Source: Roseomonas sp. GC11 (lineage in GTDB: Bacteria > Pseudomonadota > Alphaproteobacteria > Acetobacterales > Acetobacteraceae). From it: a stretch of DNA of 41,924 nt. Where the stretch lies: the NCBI RefSeq assembly GCF_024437745.1, contig NZ_JANFNY010000043.1:1-41924 (forward strand), given 5' to 3'. Within the stretch, counting starts at the first letter, position 1. Every line of letters begins with the position of its first letter. Below are positions 15,828 through 24,252 of the stretch, piece by piece. The notes under the pieces are model-generated. The model had not been told where the DNA came from. It worked only from the letters and a program-made list of their open reading frames with translations, and ran no database searches. The position numbers and the translations under genes are program-made.

Positions 15828-16582
15828 CAGACGGCATCCTCCTCGCTCAGATAGGCGGCGCGCACCTCGGGGTTGGCGCGGATCTCCGCCGCCGTGCCGG
15901 TGGCGATGCAGCGGCCATAGACGAGGACCGAGATGCGGTCGGCCAGGGCGAAGACTGCCTCCATGTCGTGCTCGACGAGGAGGATGGCGACCTGCCCCTT
16001 CAGGCGTTGCAGCGTCTCGGTCATGGCGCGGGATTCGCTGGGGCCGAGGCCGGCCATCGGCTCGTCCAGCACCAGCAGGCGGGGCTGGGCGGCGAGGGCC
16101 ACGGCCAGCTCGATCTGCTTGCGCTCGCCGGCGGAGAGATCGGCCACCGGCAGGTCCCAGCGCGCCGGGGGCAGGCCCGCCTCCACCAGCAGCAGCCGCG
16201 CCGGGTGGCGCAGGCTCTCATCGCGCGTGGCATCGGCCCAGAAGCGGAAGGAATGGCCCTGACGCGCCTGCACGGCCAGGGCCACATTGTCCTCCGCCGT
16301 GGCGGCGTCGAGCAGCTGCACGATCTGGAAGCTGCGCGAGAGGCCGAGGCGCACGCGGCGGGCGGCGGGGGTGCGGGTGATGTCGCGCCCCTCGAAGAGG
16401 ATGCGGCCGGAATCGGGGGCGATCTCGCCGGTGATCTGGCCGATGGCGGTGGTCTTGCCGGCGCCGTTGGGGCCGATCAGCGCGTGCAGCTCGCCGGGCA
16501 GGACGGTGAGGGAGAGGCCATCGGTGGCGCGCAGCCCGCCGAAGCTCTTGCGGAGATCGTCGAGGGTGAGGAGCGGTGTCAT
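15827..16582 (-). CDS. livG: branched-chain amino acid ABC transporter ATP-binding protein LivG
   Basis: 251-aa ATPase subunit. Walker A is GPNGAGKTT near residue 36. LivG-specific features follow: LGLSRSFQIVQLLDAATAEDNVALA, the extended helical insert around FRFWADATRDESLRHPARLLL, signature LSAGERKQIELAVALA, Walker B LLVLDEPMAGLGP, H-loop VEHDMEAVFALADRISVLVYGR, and the C-terminal IRANPEVRAAYL. The start overlaps the livM stop by 4 nt. Confidence 0.94.
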   Translation of the reverse strand: MTPLLTLDDLRKSFGGLRATDGLSLTVLPGELHALIGPNGAGKTTAIGQITGEIAPDSGRILFEGRDITRTPAARRVRLGLSRSFQIVQLLDAATAEDNVALAVQARQGHSFRFWADATRDESLRHPARLLLVEAGLPPARWDLPVADLSAGERKQIELAVALAAQPRLLVLDEPMAGLGPSESRAMTETLQRLKGQVAILLVEHDMEAVFALADRISVLVYGRCIATGTAAEIRANPEVRAAYLSEEDAV

Positions 16583-17574
16583 GCCGGCAGCACCCGGCGC
16601 AGCAGCGCCATCAGCCCGCCGCGCCCGAAGAGGACGACGAGGAGGAGGATGGGGCCGAGGATGATCTGCCAGTTCTCCGTCCAGGCGGAGAGGATGGATT
16701 CCAGCCCGACCAGCGCGGCGGCGCCGAAGACGGGGCCGAGCAGCGTGCCGACGCCGCCGAGGATGACCATGATCATCAGCTCGCCCGACTTGGTCCAGTG
16801 CAGCATGTCGGGGCTGACGAAGCGGGCCTGGTTGACCATCAGCGCCCCGGCCAGGGCGGTGCCCATGCCGGAGAGGATGAAGCCCGCCAGCTTGTAGGGG
16901 TAGGGCGTGAGGCCGAGGGCGCGCAGCCGCCGCTCATTCTGCCGGGCGCCGGCCAGCACCTGGCCGAAGCGGGAGCGGGTGACGCGGCGCAGCAGGGCGA
17001 GCCAGCCCACCAGCAGCCCGAGGCAGAGCCAGTAGAGCTGCGCCGGGTCGCGCAGCGAGAGGCCGGGGAATTCGCCCTGGCGGCGCACGCTCAGCCCGTC
17101 ATCCCCGCCATAGGCCTTCAGCGAGACGAAGAGGAAGAAGAGCATCTGCGCGAAGGCGAGGGTGATCATGATGAACTGCACGCCGCTGGTGCGCAGGCTG
17201 AGCGCGCCGATGGCCGCCGCGGCGAGGCCGCCCAGCCCCACCGCCGCCAGCAGGGTGAGGGGCAGCGAGACGGTGCCGGGCAGGATGCCGAGGAGCGGCT
17301 CCTGCCACGACCAGTGGGCGTAGAGGATGCCGACGGCATAGCCGCCGAGGCCGAAGAAGGCGGCGTGGCCGAAGCTGACCATGCCGCCCTGGCCGAGCGC
17401 GAGGTTCAGCGCGCTGGCGGCGAGGGCGTAGATGGCGATGCGGGTGGCCAGGGCGATGCCGGCCGGGTTGCCCGCCGCCTCGGCCAGCCAGGGCAGGGCG
17501 ATGGCGAGGGCGAGCAGCAGGGTGAGGGCCACCGCGTCCCGTGAGGGCAGGCGGGAACGCAGGCGGTTACGCAT
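16579..17574 (-). CDS. livM: branched-chain amino acid ABC transporter permease LivM
   Basis: 331-aa inner-membrane permease with about nine hydrophobic segments. LivM family marks are ALNLALGQGGMVSFGHAAFFGLGGYAVG (about 57-84), the GVQFIMITLAFAQMLFF segment, the coupling-helix region GARQNERRLRALGLTPYPYKLAGFILSG, and GGVGTLLGPVFGAAALV. Its start lies within the last 8 nt of livH, indicating translational coupling. Confidence 0.93.
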   Translation of the reverse strand: MRNRLRSRLPSRDAVALTLLLALAIALPWLAEAAGNPAGIALATRIAIYALAASALNLALGQGGMVSFGHAAFFGLGGYAVGILYAHWSWQEPLLGILPGTVSLPLTLLAAVGLGGLAAAAIGALSLRTSGVQFIMITLAFAQMLFFLFVSLKAYGGDDGLSVRRQGEFPGLSLRDPAQLYWLCLGLLVGWLALLRRVTRSRFGQVLAGARQNERRLRALGLTPYPYKLAGFILSGMGTALAGALMVNQARFVSPDMLHWTKSGELMIMVILGGVGTLLGPVFGAAALVGLESILSAWTENWQIILGPILLLVVLFGRGGLMALLRRVLPA

Positions 17575-18481
17575 GGGCGGGGAAGAGCCCGCGCGGGCGC
17601 AGCAGCAGCACCACGGCCATCAGCAGATAGACTCCCATCGAGGCGAGGCCGGCGGCGAGGGCATCGGCATCCGGCCCCTGCATCACGCCGCGCAGCGCGG
17701 CGGGGAGATAGGCCCGCAGCAGCGTATCCACCAGCCCGACCAGCACGGCCCCGGCCAGGGCGCCGCGCACCGAGCCGATGCCGCCGATGACGACGACGAC
17801 AAAGGTCATGATGAGGATCTGTTCCCCCATGCCGACCTGCACGGAGAAGATCGGCCCGGCCATCAGCCCGGCGAGGCCGGCGAGCAGCGCGCCGAGGCCG
17901 AAGACCAGGGTATAGAGCAGGCGGATATCGACGCCGAGGGCGCGCACCATCTCGCGGTGGGTGGCGCCGGCGCGCACCAGCATGCCGGTGCGGGTGCGCT
18001 GGATGAGCAGGTAGAGCCCCGCCGCCACCAGCAGCCCGACGGCGATGATGGCGAGGCGGTAGGCGGGGTAGGGCAGGCCCGGCGCCAGCTCGACCGCGCC
18101 GCGCAGGGCAGCGGGTATTTCGACGAAGAGCGGCTGGCGGCCGAAGAGCAGGACCATGCCCTGGTTGAAGAAGAGGATGAGCCCGAAGGTGGCCAGCACC
18201 TGGTCCAGGTGGTCGCGCGCGTAGAGGCGGCGCAGGACGAGGAGTTCCACCGCCATGCCGGTGAGGGCGGCGGCGGCCAGCCCCGCCGCCAGCGCCGCCA
18301 GGGCCGAGCCTGTTTTGGTGGCGACCCAGGCCGAGGCGAAGGCGCCCACCATGTAGAGCGAGCCGTGGGCGAGGTTGATGACGCCCATGATGCCGAAGAC
18401 CAGCGTCAGCCCCGCCGCGAGCAGGAACAACATGACGCCGAGCTGCAGGCCGTTGAGGAGCTGCTCCAGCAGCAGGCCCAT
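17567..18481 (-). CDS. livH: branched-chain amino acid ABC transporter permease LivH
   Basis: 304-aa permease. LivH marks are LLNGLQLGVMLFLLAAGLTLVFGIMGVINLAHGSLYM at the N-terminus, the coupling-helix region RTRTGMLVRAGATHREMVRALGVDIRLLYTLVFGLGA, and VVVVIGGIGSVRGALAGAVLVG. The ATG at 18481 gives MGLLLEQLLNG, the normal start. The frame stays open for 46 codons further upstream, but that part would encode the repeat in the livK-livH gap. It ends with an 8-nt overlap with livM. Confidence 0.94.
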   Translation of the reverse strand: MGLLLEQLLNGLQLGVMLFLLAAGLTLVFGIMGVINLAHGSLYMVGAFASAWVATKTGSALAALAAGLAAAALTGMAVELLVLRRLYARDHLDQVLATFGLILFFNQGMVLLFGRQPLFVEIPAALRGAVELAPGLPYPAYRLAIIAVGLLVAAGLYLLIQRTRTGMLVRAGATHREMVRALGVDIRLLYTLVFGLGALLAGLAGLMAGPIFSVQVGMGEQILIMTFVVVVIGGIGSVRGALAGAVLVGLVDTLLRAYLPAALRGVMQGPDADALAAGLASMGVYLLMAVVLLLRPRGLFPAHA

Positions 18482-18498
18482 GCGGTTCTCCGAAGCCT

Positions 18499-18564
18499 GC
18501 CGGCGGACAGCGTCCGCCGGCCCTGACAGACAGGAAGGGGGTGCGGGGGAATACTTTCCCCCGC
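18499..18564. repeat. two-hairpin element, type D, copy 1
   Basis: In the livK-livH gap. A 10-bp triloop hairpin with stem GCCGGCGGAC (loop AGC, 18499-18521) is followed by a 9-bp stem GCGGGGGAA with loop TACT (18543-18564). Read on the minus strand, it matches the order and linker (CTGTCAGGGCCGGC) of the copy at 24179-24246 on the plus strand. Confidence 0.75.
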
Positions 18565-18606
18565 CGCTTTTCTTATTTTTCTCTGCTGGCTCCTGCCAGG
18601 GCGGCC

Positions 18607-19791
18607 TTACAGCCGGCACTGCCCCGCATAGGCGTCGCCGTGGTTTTCCAGCACGCGGCCCTTGGTGACGAGGGCGGGCTTGCCATCGGCGCCGCGCTCG
18701 ACGCGCACGAGGTACCAGTCCTGCACCGGGTGCTGGTTGGGGCCGAAGGCGAACTTGCCGCGCGTGCTCTCGAACTTCGCCGGCAGCATGGCGCGGCGGA
18801 AGGCCTCGGTGTCGTCCACCTTGCCCCCCGTCCCGGCGAGGGCGGCGCCGATGGCGAGGGCCGTGTCATAGCCGTGCTGGGCGTAGTAGGTGGGCACCCG
18901 GTTGTATTTGGCCATGAAGGCGCTGACGAAGCGCTTGTTGGCCTCGTTCGGGAAATCCGTGTTCCAGTGGGCGGTGACGTGGATGCCGAGCGCGGCCTCG
19001 CCCACGGCGCCGAGGGTGGTGGCGTCCATGGAGGGCTCGGCCAGCACCATCGGGATGCTCTGCGAGAGCCCCGCCTGCACATATTGCTTCAGGAAGGCGA
19101 TGCCGAGGCCGCCCGGATGGAACTGGTAGACGGCATCCGGCTGGGCGGCGCGGATCTGCGCCATTTCGGCGGCGTAGTCCGTCTGGTCGAGGCGGGTATA
19201 GACCTCGCCGACGATCTCGCCCTTGTAGAGGCGCTTGAAGCCGGTGATGGCATCCTTGCCCGCCTGGTAGTTGGGGGCGAGGATGAACATCTTCTTATAG
19301 CCGAGATTGACGGCGGCCTGGCCGGCGCTCTCGTGCAGGCTGTCATTCTGCCAGGCGATGGACCAGAAATTGCGGTGGCACTCGCGCCCGGCGAAGGTGG
19401 AGGGCGAGGCGTTGGGGCTGACATAGATGCCGCCCGCATCGAGCACATCCGGCGCGACGGCGCCGAGGACGTTGGAGAAGACCACGCCGGTGAGCAGCTT
19501 GATCTTCTCGTTCTTCATGAAGCGCTCGGCGATCTGCTTGCCCTGGCCGGGCTTGAGCGCGTCATCCTCGACGAGGAGCTGAACCGGTGTATTACCCAGC
19601 CGGCCGCCCTGCATCTCCAGGGCGAGGGCGAAGGCATCGCGGATGTCCTGCCCGAGATAGCCGCCGGGGCCGGACAGGGTGGTGATCATGCCGATCTTCA
19701 GGGCCGTCCCTTGGGCCCGGGCCGGCCGCGCCAGGAAGGGGGCAGCCGCCAGCGCGCCGGCGGCTCCCAGGAAGCCACGCCTCTCGATCAT
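18607..19791 (-). CDS. livK: branched-chain amino acid type ABC transporter substrate-binding protein
   Basis: 394-aa periplasmic binding protein of the LivJ/LivK (peripla_BP_6) family, delivering ligand to LivHM. A Tat-like signal peptide (RRGFLGAAGALAAAPFLARPARAQ) precedes LKIGMITTLSGPGGYLGQDIRDAFALA. Later marks are VEDDALKPGQGKQIAERFM, ALTGV-type VVFSNVLGAVAPDVL, RNFWSIAWQNDSLHESAGQAAVNLGYKKMFILAPNYQAGKD, and C-terminal HPVQDWYLVRVE. First gene of the operon livK-livH-livM-livG-livF. AGGGGAG lies 8 nt before the ATG, and a perfect 14-bp palindrome lies 19 nt upstream of the start. The gap to livH (125 bp) carries a repeat element that may change the ratio of binding protein to permease. 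Confidence 0.93.
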   Translation of the reverse strand: MIERRGFLGAAGALAAAPFLARPARAQGTALKIGMITTLSGPGGYLGQDIRDAFALALEMQGGRLGNTPVQLLVEDDALKPGQGKQIAERFMKNEKIKLLTGVVFSNVLGAVAPDVLDAGGIYVSPNASPSTFAGRECHRNFWSIAWQNDSLHESAGQAAVNLGYKKMFILAPNYQAGKDAITGFKRLYKGEIVGEVYTRLDQTDYAAEMAQIRAAQPDAVYQFHPGGLGIAFLKQYVQAGLSQSIPMVLAEPSMDATTLGAVGEAALGIHVTAHWNTDFPNEANKRFVSAFMAKYNRVPTYYAQHGYDTALAIGAALAGTGGKVDDTEAFRRAMLPAKFESTRGKFAFGPNQHPVQDWYLVRVERGADGKPALVTKGRVLENHGDAYAGQCRL

Positions 19792-19810
19792 CTCCCGAAC
19801 TCCCCTGTTT

Positions 19811-19824
19811 GTTTAAGCTTAAAC
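19811..19824. promoter_or_regulatory. perfect 14-bp palindrome, candidate operator of the liv operon
   Basis: GTTTAAGCTTAAAC is self-complementary and AT-rich against a GC-rich background. It sits just upstream of the livK ribosome site. The shape suits a dimeric GntR- or MarR-type repressor; no regulator gene is adjacent, so the protein is unknown. Confidence 0.55.
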
Positions 19825-19933
19825 TGTTTTCTTTCCGTCTTGGAAGCGGGAATCTCTGGCCTGCACAGGGGTAACAGGCAACCGCGATTTCACGTGGAAC
19901 AGGGCCGGGCCGGGGAACAGAGGAAAGCGGGGA

Positions 19934-20038
19934 TCAGTCCGCCTTGCGGCCGCGCATATAGTGCCTCTCGGGCTTGTAGCCACGTGGCGAGAGCCAGCTG
20001 ATCAGAGCCTTGAGCGGTTTTTTCAAACGAGCCTCCAT
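19934..20038 (-). CDS. possible 34-aa basic peptide
   Basis: A short minus-strand frame in the 383-bp gap upstream of livK reads MEARLKKPLKALISWL, then SPRGYKPERHYMRGRKAD. It has an amphipathic N-terminal helix and a strongly basic tail (about 11 Lys/Arg in 34 residues). It has no rare-looking or low-complexity stretches, unlike most chance frames here. AGAAG directly abuts the ATG, which is too close for a good ribosome site, so the start is weakly supported. Not recognised; it could also be chance coding potential in a leader. Confidence 0.4.
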   Translation of the reverse strand: MEARLKKPLKALISWLSPRGYKPERHYMRGRKAD

Positions 20039-20098
20039 CTTCTGCGATGAGTCTCGTTTTGCTGCACTGCACCTTAAGATCAGGTGAAGAGAAGCGCG

Positions 20099-20154
20099 TT
20101 GAGAGGGGCCTTGCCCCTCTCAAACTCTCCCCACCAGGAAACCGAGTTTCCTGG
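20099..20154. repeat. triloop hairpin array, type C, 2 hairpins
   Basis: Stems and loops: TTGAGAGGGGC (CTT, 20099-20123) and CCAGGAAAC (CGA, 20134-20154), joined by ACTCTCCCCA. Same plan as the array at 22403, but the second stem has changed sequence completely while staying perfectly paired. Confidence 0.85.
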
Positions 20155-20174
20155 ACCTTCCGATAGAAAGGCCG

Positions 20175-21125
20175 CTACGGCGACAGGATCGCACCATAGA
20201 CCAGCGCCTGCCGCAGCTTGGCCACATGCAGGCGAAAGGCGGGGGGCAAAGCCGGGCAGAGCGCCAGGCGCCAGAGCAGCGCCCGCGGCCAGAGCCAGCC
20301 CGAAACCGGGCGCAGCGCCTGGATCAGCGGGAAGATGCGGTGGCGCCGCACCGCCTCCGGGTGGGTGGTGTAGAGCAGGCGGTAATTCTCCACCGAGCGG
20401 TCCAGCCGCCCCAGCCAGTCGGCATCGCGGTGGAATTCCATGTGGCTGACGCTGTTGTCGATGTGCAGCAGCGGCGCGCGCGGGGCGATGCGCAGCGCCC
20501 ATTCCGTGTCCTCCCAGCCCCAGCCGCGGAAGCGGTCGTCGAAGGGGGTGGCGAGGAACAGCGCGCGGTCGATCTGGAAATTGGCGGAGAGGAAATGCCC
20601 CGCCGGGTCCTGGTTGCGCCGGGTGGCGGGCAGCCATTCGCGCTTCTGGCTGTGGGTGTGGAACAGCCGCGCATCGGCCGGCGGCGGCGGCAGGCGCAGC
20701 CCGGTGCGGCCGCCGCAGACCACGGCGCCCGGGTGCTCCGCCGCCGCCGCCAGGGCACGGGCGACGAAATCCGGCGCGTCCGGCAGGCTGTCGGCATCGA
20801 GGAACAGCACCACCTGGCCGCGCGCCAGCCGCGCCAGGGCATTGCGTGCCCCCGCCCGGCCCAGATTGCCCGGCGCCACCGCCAGCCCCGCCGCCACGCC
20901 GCGCGCGGCGGCCTCGGCCAGGATCGCCTCCTGCCCGGTCAGGCCAGGATTGCCGTCGATCAGCACCAGCAATTCCACCGCCCCCGGCTCCGGCAGGGCG
21001 GCGATGCCGGCCATCAGCTCCCCGGCCAGGGGGCGGATGTCACGGTCATAGGTTGGCACCAGCAGGGAGAGGCGCGGGGTGGCGCCGCTCCAGGCGGGGC
21101 TGGTGGCGGGGCTGGGGTCGCTCAT
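20175..21125 (-). CDS. glycosyltransferase family 2 (GT-A fold)
   Basis: 316-aa inverting-type glycosyltransferase. LSLLVPTYDRDIRPLAGE begins the nucleotide-binding domain. The metal-binding D-x-D is in VVLFLDADSLPDAP, and the acceptor-side FRGWGWEDTEWALRI resembles the galactosyltransferase C-terminal motif (W-G-W-E-D). The C-terminal 60 residues (RHRIFPLIQALRPVSGWLWPRALLWRLALCP) are hydrophobic and basic and may associate with the membrane. The start overlaps the flippase stop by 4 nt. The pair suggests synthesis and export of a lipid-linked glycan; the other genes of such a pathway are not in this window. Confidence 0.88.
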   Translation of the reverse strand: MSDPSPATSPAWSGATPRLSLLVPTYDRDIRPLAGELMAGIAALPEPGAVELLVLIDGNPGLTGQEAILAEAAARGVAAGLAVAPGNLGRAGARNALARLARGQVVLFLDADSLPDAPDFVARALAAAAEHPGAVVCGGRTGLRLPPPPADARLFHTHSQKREWLPATRRNQDPAGHFLSANFQIDRALFLATPFDDRFRGWGWEDTEWALRIAPRAPLLHIDNSVSHMEFHRDADWLGRLDRSVENYRLLYTTHPEAVRRHRIFPLIQALRPVSGWLWPRALLWRLALCPALPPAFRLHVAKLRQALVYGAILSP

Positions 21126-22390
21126 GCGGCGGGGCTTCCGGTGGGAGCGGGGGCGGGGGGCAGGCGGCGCAGCGCGAAGGCCCAGACGGCCAGCGCCGCC
21201 AGCCCCTGCACGCCGAGCCGCGCCAGCGAGGCGCCCTCGATGCCCGCCAGCGGCACGGCCAGCCAGCACAGCGCCAGGGTCAGCGCCAGCGAGAGGGTGA
21301 CGATGCCGAGCCGCAGCGGCTGGCGCCGCGTCGCGCTCAGCACATCGGCGCCGAGGTAGAAGGCGCCATAGGCGGCCGGCATCAGGCAGACCAGCCGCAG
21401 CAGCGGCGGCAGCGCGGCATAGGCGGGGCCGAAGATCAGCGGCAGCAGGTCGGCGCAGAGCAGCACGCCGAGCGCCGCCGCCAGCCCGATGCCCAGCCCG
21501 GCCGGCAGCATGCGCAGCCCATAGGCCGGGCGCTCCGCCTCCGGCCGGCGGAAGAGCCGGCCATAGAAGGCATAGCCCAGCGCGCGCAGCGGCAGGTAGA
21601 GCGTGCCGATGATGCGGAAGGTGGCGGCGTAGAGCCCCGCCTCGGTCGGCCCGGCGAGCTGGAGCACGATGGGCTTGTCGAGATCGGCCACGGAGGCCTG
21701 GAGCGCGGCCTCGGCGGCGAAGGCCGTGCCCTCGCGCCAGTGGCCGTTGATCCAGGTGGGGATGGGCCAGCCATGGTCGCGCACCACCAGCGCCAGGCAG
21801 CCCAGCGCCGCCAGGGTGGAGGCGCCGAGATACCACCAGGCCCAGGCGGCGATGCTGAGCCCGCCCGGCAGCAGCCCGGCCAGGGCGATGGCCGCCAGCC
21901 GCAGCGCCCCCACCAGCACCGTGGCCTGGGATTGCCGCCCCGCCTGCCCGGTGGCGATGGCCACCACGGTGCAGAGATTGGCGTAGCGGCCGCAGAGCAG
22001 GTCCGCCAGCAGCACGGCCAGCAGCGGCCCGGTGCCGATGCGCCCGATTTCGGCCAGCGGCAGCAGCAGGAGCAGCAGCAGCGCCAGCGGCAGGCCGGTG
22101 GCGGTGGTGGCCAGCAGCCCATGCCCGAGCCAGCGCCGCAGCGCCGCCGGCTCGGCCGCGACATGGCGGATCAGCAGCTGGTCGCTGCCCAGGCCCACGA
22201 GGAAGGAGAGCGCCACCGTCACCGCCGTGAGGCTGGCGAAGAGGCCATAGCCATCCGGCCCCAGCACGCGCAGCGCCAGCACCAGCCAGCCCACCTGCGT
22301 CAGCAGTTGCAGGGTGAAGCCGCTGAACAGCACGCCGATATCGAGCGCCAGGGCGCGTTCCGGCAACAGGGCACGCAGGCGCTTCAGCAT
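21122..22390 (-). CDS. polysaccharide/oligosaccharide flippase (Wzx-like, MOP superfamily)
   Basis: 422-aa integral membrane protein with about 12 hydrophobic segments. The first ones have the MOP/Polysacc_synt pattern: FSGFTLQLLTQVGWLVLALRVLGPDGYGLFASL and FLVGLGSDQLLIRHVA. A cytoplasmic-loop region follows (EAALQASVADLDKPIVLQLAGPTEAGLYAATFRI), matching the conserved Asp/Tyr positions of flippases that move lipid-linked sugars across the inner membrane. It is translationally coupled to the downstream GT2 gene. Substrate unknown. Confidence 0.86.
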   Translation of the reverse strand: MLKRLRALLPERALALDIGVLFSGFTLQLLTQVGWLVLALRVLGPDGYGLFASLTAVTVALSFLVGLGSDQLLIRHVAAEPAALRRWLGHGLLATTATGLPLALLLLLLLPLAEIGRIGTGPLLAVLLADLLCGRYANLCTVVAIATGQAGRQSQATVLVGALRLAAIALAGLLPGGLSIAAWAWWYLGASTLAALGCLALVVRDHGWPIPTWINGHWREGTAFAAEAALQASVADLDKPIVLQLAGPTEAGLYAATFRIIGTLYLPLRALGYAFYGRLFRRPEAERPAYGLRMLPAGLGIGLAAALGVLLCADLLPLIFGPAYAALPPLLRLVCLMPAAYGAFYLGADVLSATRRQPLRLGIVTLSLALTLALCWLAVPLAGIEGASLARLGVQGLAALAVWAFALRRLPPAPAPTGSPAA

Positions 22391-22402
22391 GGGCGGGTGC
22401 TC

Positions 22403-22532
22403 CTGAGAGGGGCTTTGCCCCTCTCAGACTCTCCCCACCAAAGGCCTGAGGCCTTTGGAAACCCTTTCTGAAGGCGGGTGCAGGGGATCCTATCCCCTGC
22501 TGGGGGAGTTTGAGGGGGCAAAGCCCCCTCAA
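22403..22532. repeat. triloop hairpin array, type C, 4 hairpins
   Basis: Fills most of the gpmI-flippase gap. Stems and loops: CTGAGAGGGGC (TTT, 22403), CCAAAGGCC (TGA, 22438), GCAGGGGAT (CCT, 22480; the only one closed by T-A instead of C-G), TTGAGGGGGC (AAA, 22510). It is the mirror-order counterpart of the array at 14957-15111. Confidence 0.85.
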
Positions 22533-22565
22533 GGCCAGCAGCGCTCCGAATGTTCCAACCGGCTC

Positions 22566-24083
22566 TCAGGCGAGCAGGCTCCGCCCGGTCATCGCCGCCG
22601 GCTGCGGCAGGCCGAGCAGCGCCAGCAGCGTCGGCGCCACATCGGCCAGCCGCCCCTCGCGCAGCGCCGCCCCGGCCGGGCCGCCGGCCAGCAGCACCGG
22701 CACCACATTGGTGGTGTGCGCCGTGTAGGGGCCGCCCGTCGCCGGGTCCTTCATCAGCTCGGCATTGCCGTGATCGGCTGTCACCAGCAGTGCCCCGCCG
22801 CGCGACAGCACCGCCTCCGCGAGGCGCGACAGCCCGGCATCCACCGCCTCGCAGGCGCGGGTGGCAGCGTCCAGGCTGCCGGTATGGCCTACCATGTCGG
22901 CATTGGCGAAGTTCAGCACGATCAGGTCGAACTTTTCCGAGGCGATCGCCGCCACCGCCTTCTCCGTCAGCTCGGGGGCCGACATCTCGGGCTGGAGGTC
23001 ATAGGTCGCCACCTTGGGGGAGGGGACCATGATCCGCTCCTCGCCCGGGAAGGGCACTTCCTCGCCGCCATTCAGGAAGTAGGTGACGTGCGGATATTTC
23101 TCCGTCTCCGCCATGCGCAGCTGCGTGAGGCCCGCCCGCGACACCACGGCGCCCAGGATGTCCTGCATGGATTGCGGGGCGAAGAGCGTGGCCAGATGCG
23201 GGTTCAACGCGCTGGAATATTCCGTCATGCCGGCGCAGCCGGCGAAGGCGGGGCGGCGCGCGGTGAAGCCGTCAAAGCCCGGCAGCAGCAGCGCCGCCAG
23301 GATCTGCCGCACCCGGTCGGCACGGAAGTTGAAGCACAGCAGCCCGTCGCCATCCTTCATCCCGGCATAGCCGCCGATCACGCTGGCGGGGATGAACTCA
23401 TCCGTCTTGCCGGCGGCATGGGCGGCGGCGATGGCGGCCGCGGCGCTCTCCGCCCGCTGGCCCTGGCCCTCCACCATGGCGTCATAGGCGCTGCGCACGC
23501 GCTCCCACCGCTTGTCGCGGTCCATGGCGAAATAGCGGCCGGTGACGGTGGCGATGCGCGCCCCCGCCGGCAGATGCGGCTCGAAATGGGCCAGATAGCC
23601 GGGGCTGGAGTCGGGCGGGGTGTCGCGGCCATCCGTCCAGGCATGCACGGCCACCGGGATGCCGGCGGCGGCGAAGGCCTTCGCCAGCGCCAGGCCATGG
23701 CCCTGGTGGCTGTGCACCCCGCCCGGCGAGAGCAGGCCCATCAGGTGCAGCGTGCCGCCGCTGGCCTTCAGCCGGGCGATCAGGTCGGTCACGGCGGGCA
23801 GGGTGGCGATGGAGCCATCCGCCACCGCCCTGTCGATGCGCGGCAGGTCCTGCATCACCACCCGGCCGGCGCCCAGATTCAGGTGCCCGACCTCGGAATT
23901 GCCCATCTGGCCATCCGGCAGGCCCACATCATGGCCGCTGGTGTGCAGGAAATTGCGCGGGCTCTCGGCCCAGAGGCGGTCAAAGCAGGGAGTCTTCGCC
24001 TGCCGCACCGCATTGTCGGCCGCCTCCTCCCGCCAGCCCCAGCCATCCAGGATGACAAGCATCACAGGCTTGGGACGGGTCAT
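22566..24083 (-). CDS. gpmI: 2,3-bisphosphoglycerate-independent phosphoglycerate mutase
   Basis: 505-aa Mn-dependent glycolytic enzyme that converts 3-phosphoglycerate to 2-phosphoglycerate through a phosphoserine. Metal site 1 is VILDGWGWRE (Asp near 13). The phosphorylated serine is in QMGNSEVGHLNLGAG (Ser63). Substrate-binding segments are HAWTDGRDTPP and CFNFRADRVRQI. The C-terminal metal ligands are in NFANADMVGHTGSLDAA and VTADHGNAELM. Length and start fit the family. It stands alone, with repeat elements on both sides. Confidence 0.97.
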   Translation of the reverse strand: MTRPKPVMLVILDGWGWREEAADNAVRQAKTPCFDRLWAESPRNFLHTSGHDVGLPDGQMGNSEVGHLNLGAGRVVMQDLPRIDRAVADGSIATLPAVTDLIARLKASGGTLHLMGLLSPGGVHSHQGHGLALAKAFAAAGIPVAVHAWTDGRDTPPDSSPGYLAHFEPHLPAGARIATVTGRYFAMDRDKRWERVRSAYDAMVEGQGQRAESAAAAIAAAHAAGKTDEFIPASVIGGYAGMKDGDGLLCFNFRADRVRQILAALLLPGFDGFTARRPAFAGCAGMTEYSSALNPHLATLFAPQSMQDILGAVVSRAGLTQLRMAETEKYPHVTYFLNGGEEVPFPGEERIMVPSPKVATYDLQPEMSAPELTEKAVAAIASEKFDLIVLNFANADMVGHTGSLDAATRACEAVDAGLSRLAEAVLSRGGALLVTADHGNAELMKDPATGGPYTAHTTNVVPVLLAGGPAGAALREGRLADVAPTLLALLGLPQPAAMTGRSLLA

Positions 24084-24178
24084 GGCGCTTCTCCAGGCTG
24101 TTGCGGACAGGGGGAGGGATAGACCCGGGGGGAAGGAGACAAAAGAGAGGAAAGAAAAAAGGCGTGGACAGAAAAAGG

Positions 24179-24246
24179 CTGGGGGAATGAATTCCCCCAG
24201 GCCCCCTTCTTCTTTCTGTCAGGGCCGGCCGCCGATGGCGGCCGGC
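24179..24246. repeat. two-hairpin element, type D, copy 2
   Basis: Stem CTGGGGGAA with loop TGAA (24179-24200), a pyrimidine-rich linker ending CTGTCAGGGCC, then a 10-bp triloop hairpin with stem GCCGGCCGCC and loop GAT (24224-24246). Orientation is opposite to the copy at 18499, though both lie between minus-strand genes. An A/G-rich tract (24128-24177) precedes it; nothing else is seen in the gap. Confidence 0.75.
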
Positions 24247-24252
24247 AGGCGG

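Noticed and set aside
18482-18619. 46-residue N-terminal extension of LivH
   Set aside because: It would encode the hairpin element and overlap the end of livK; the normal LivH start is MGLLLEQLL at 18481.
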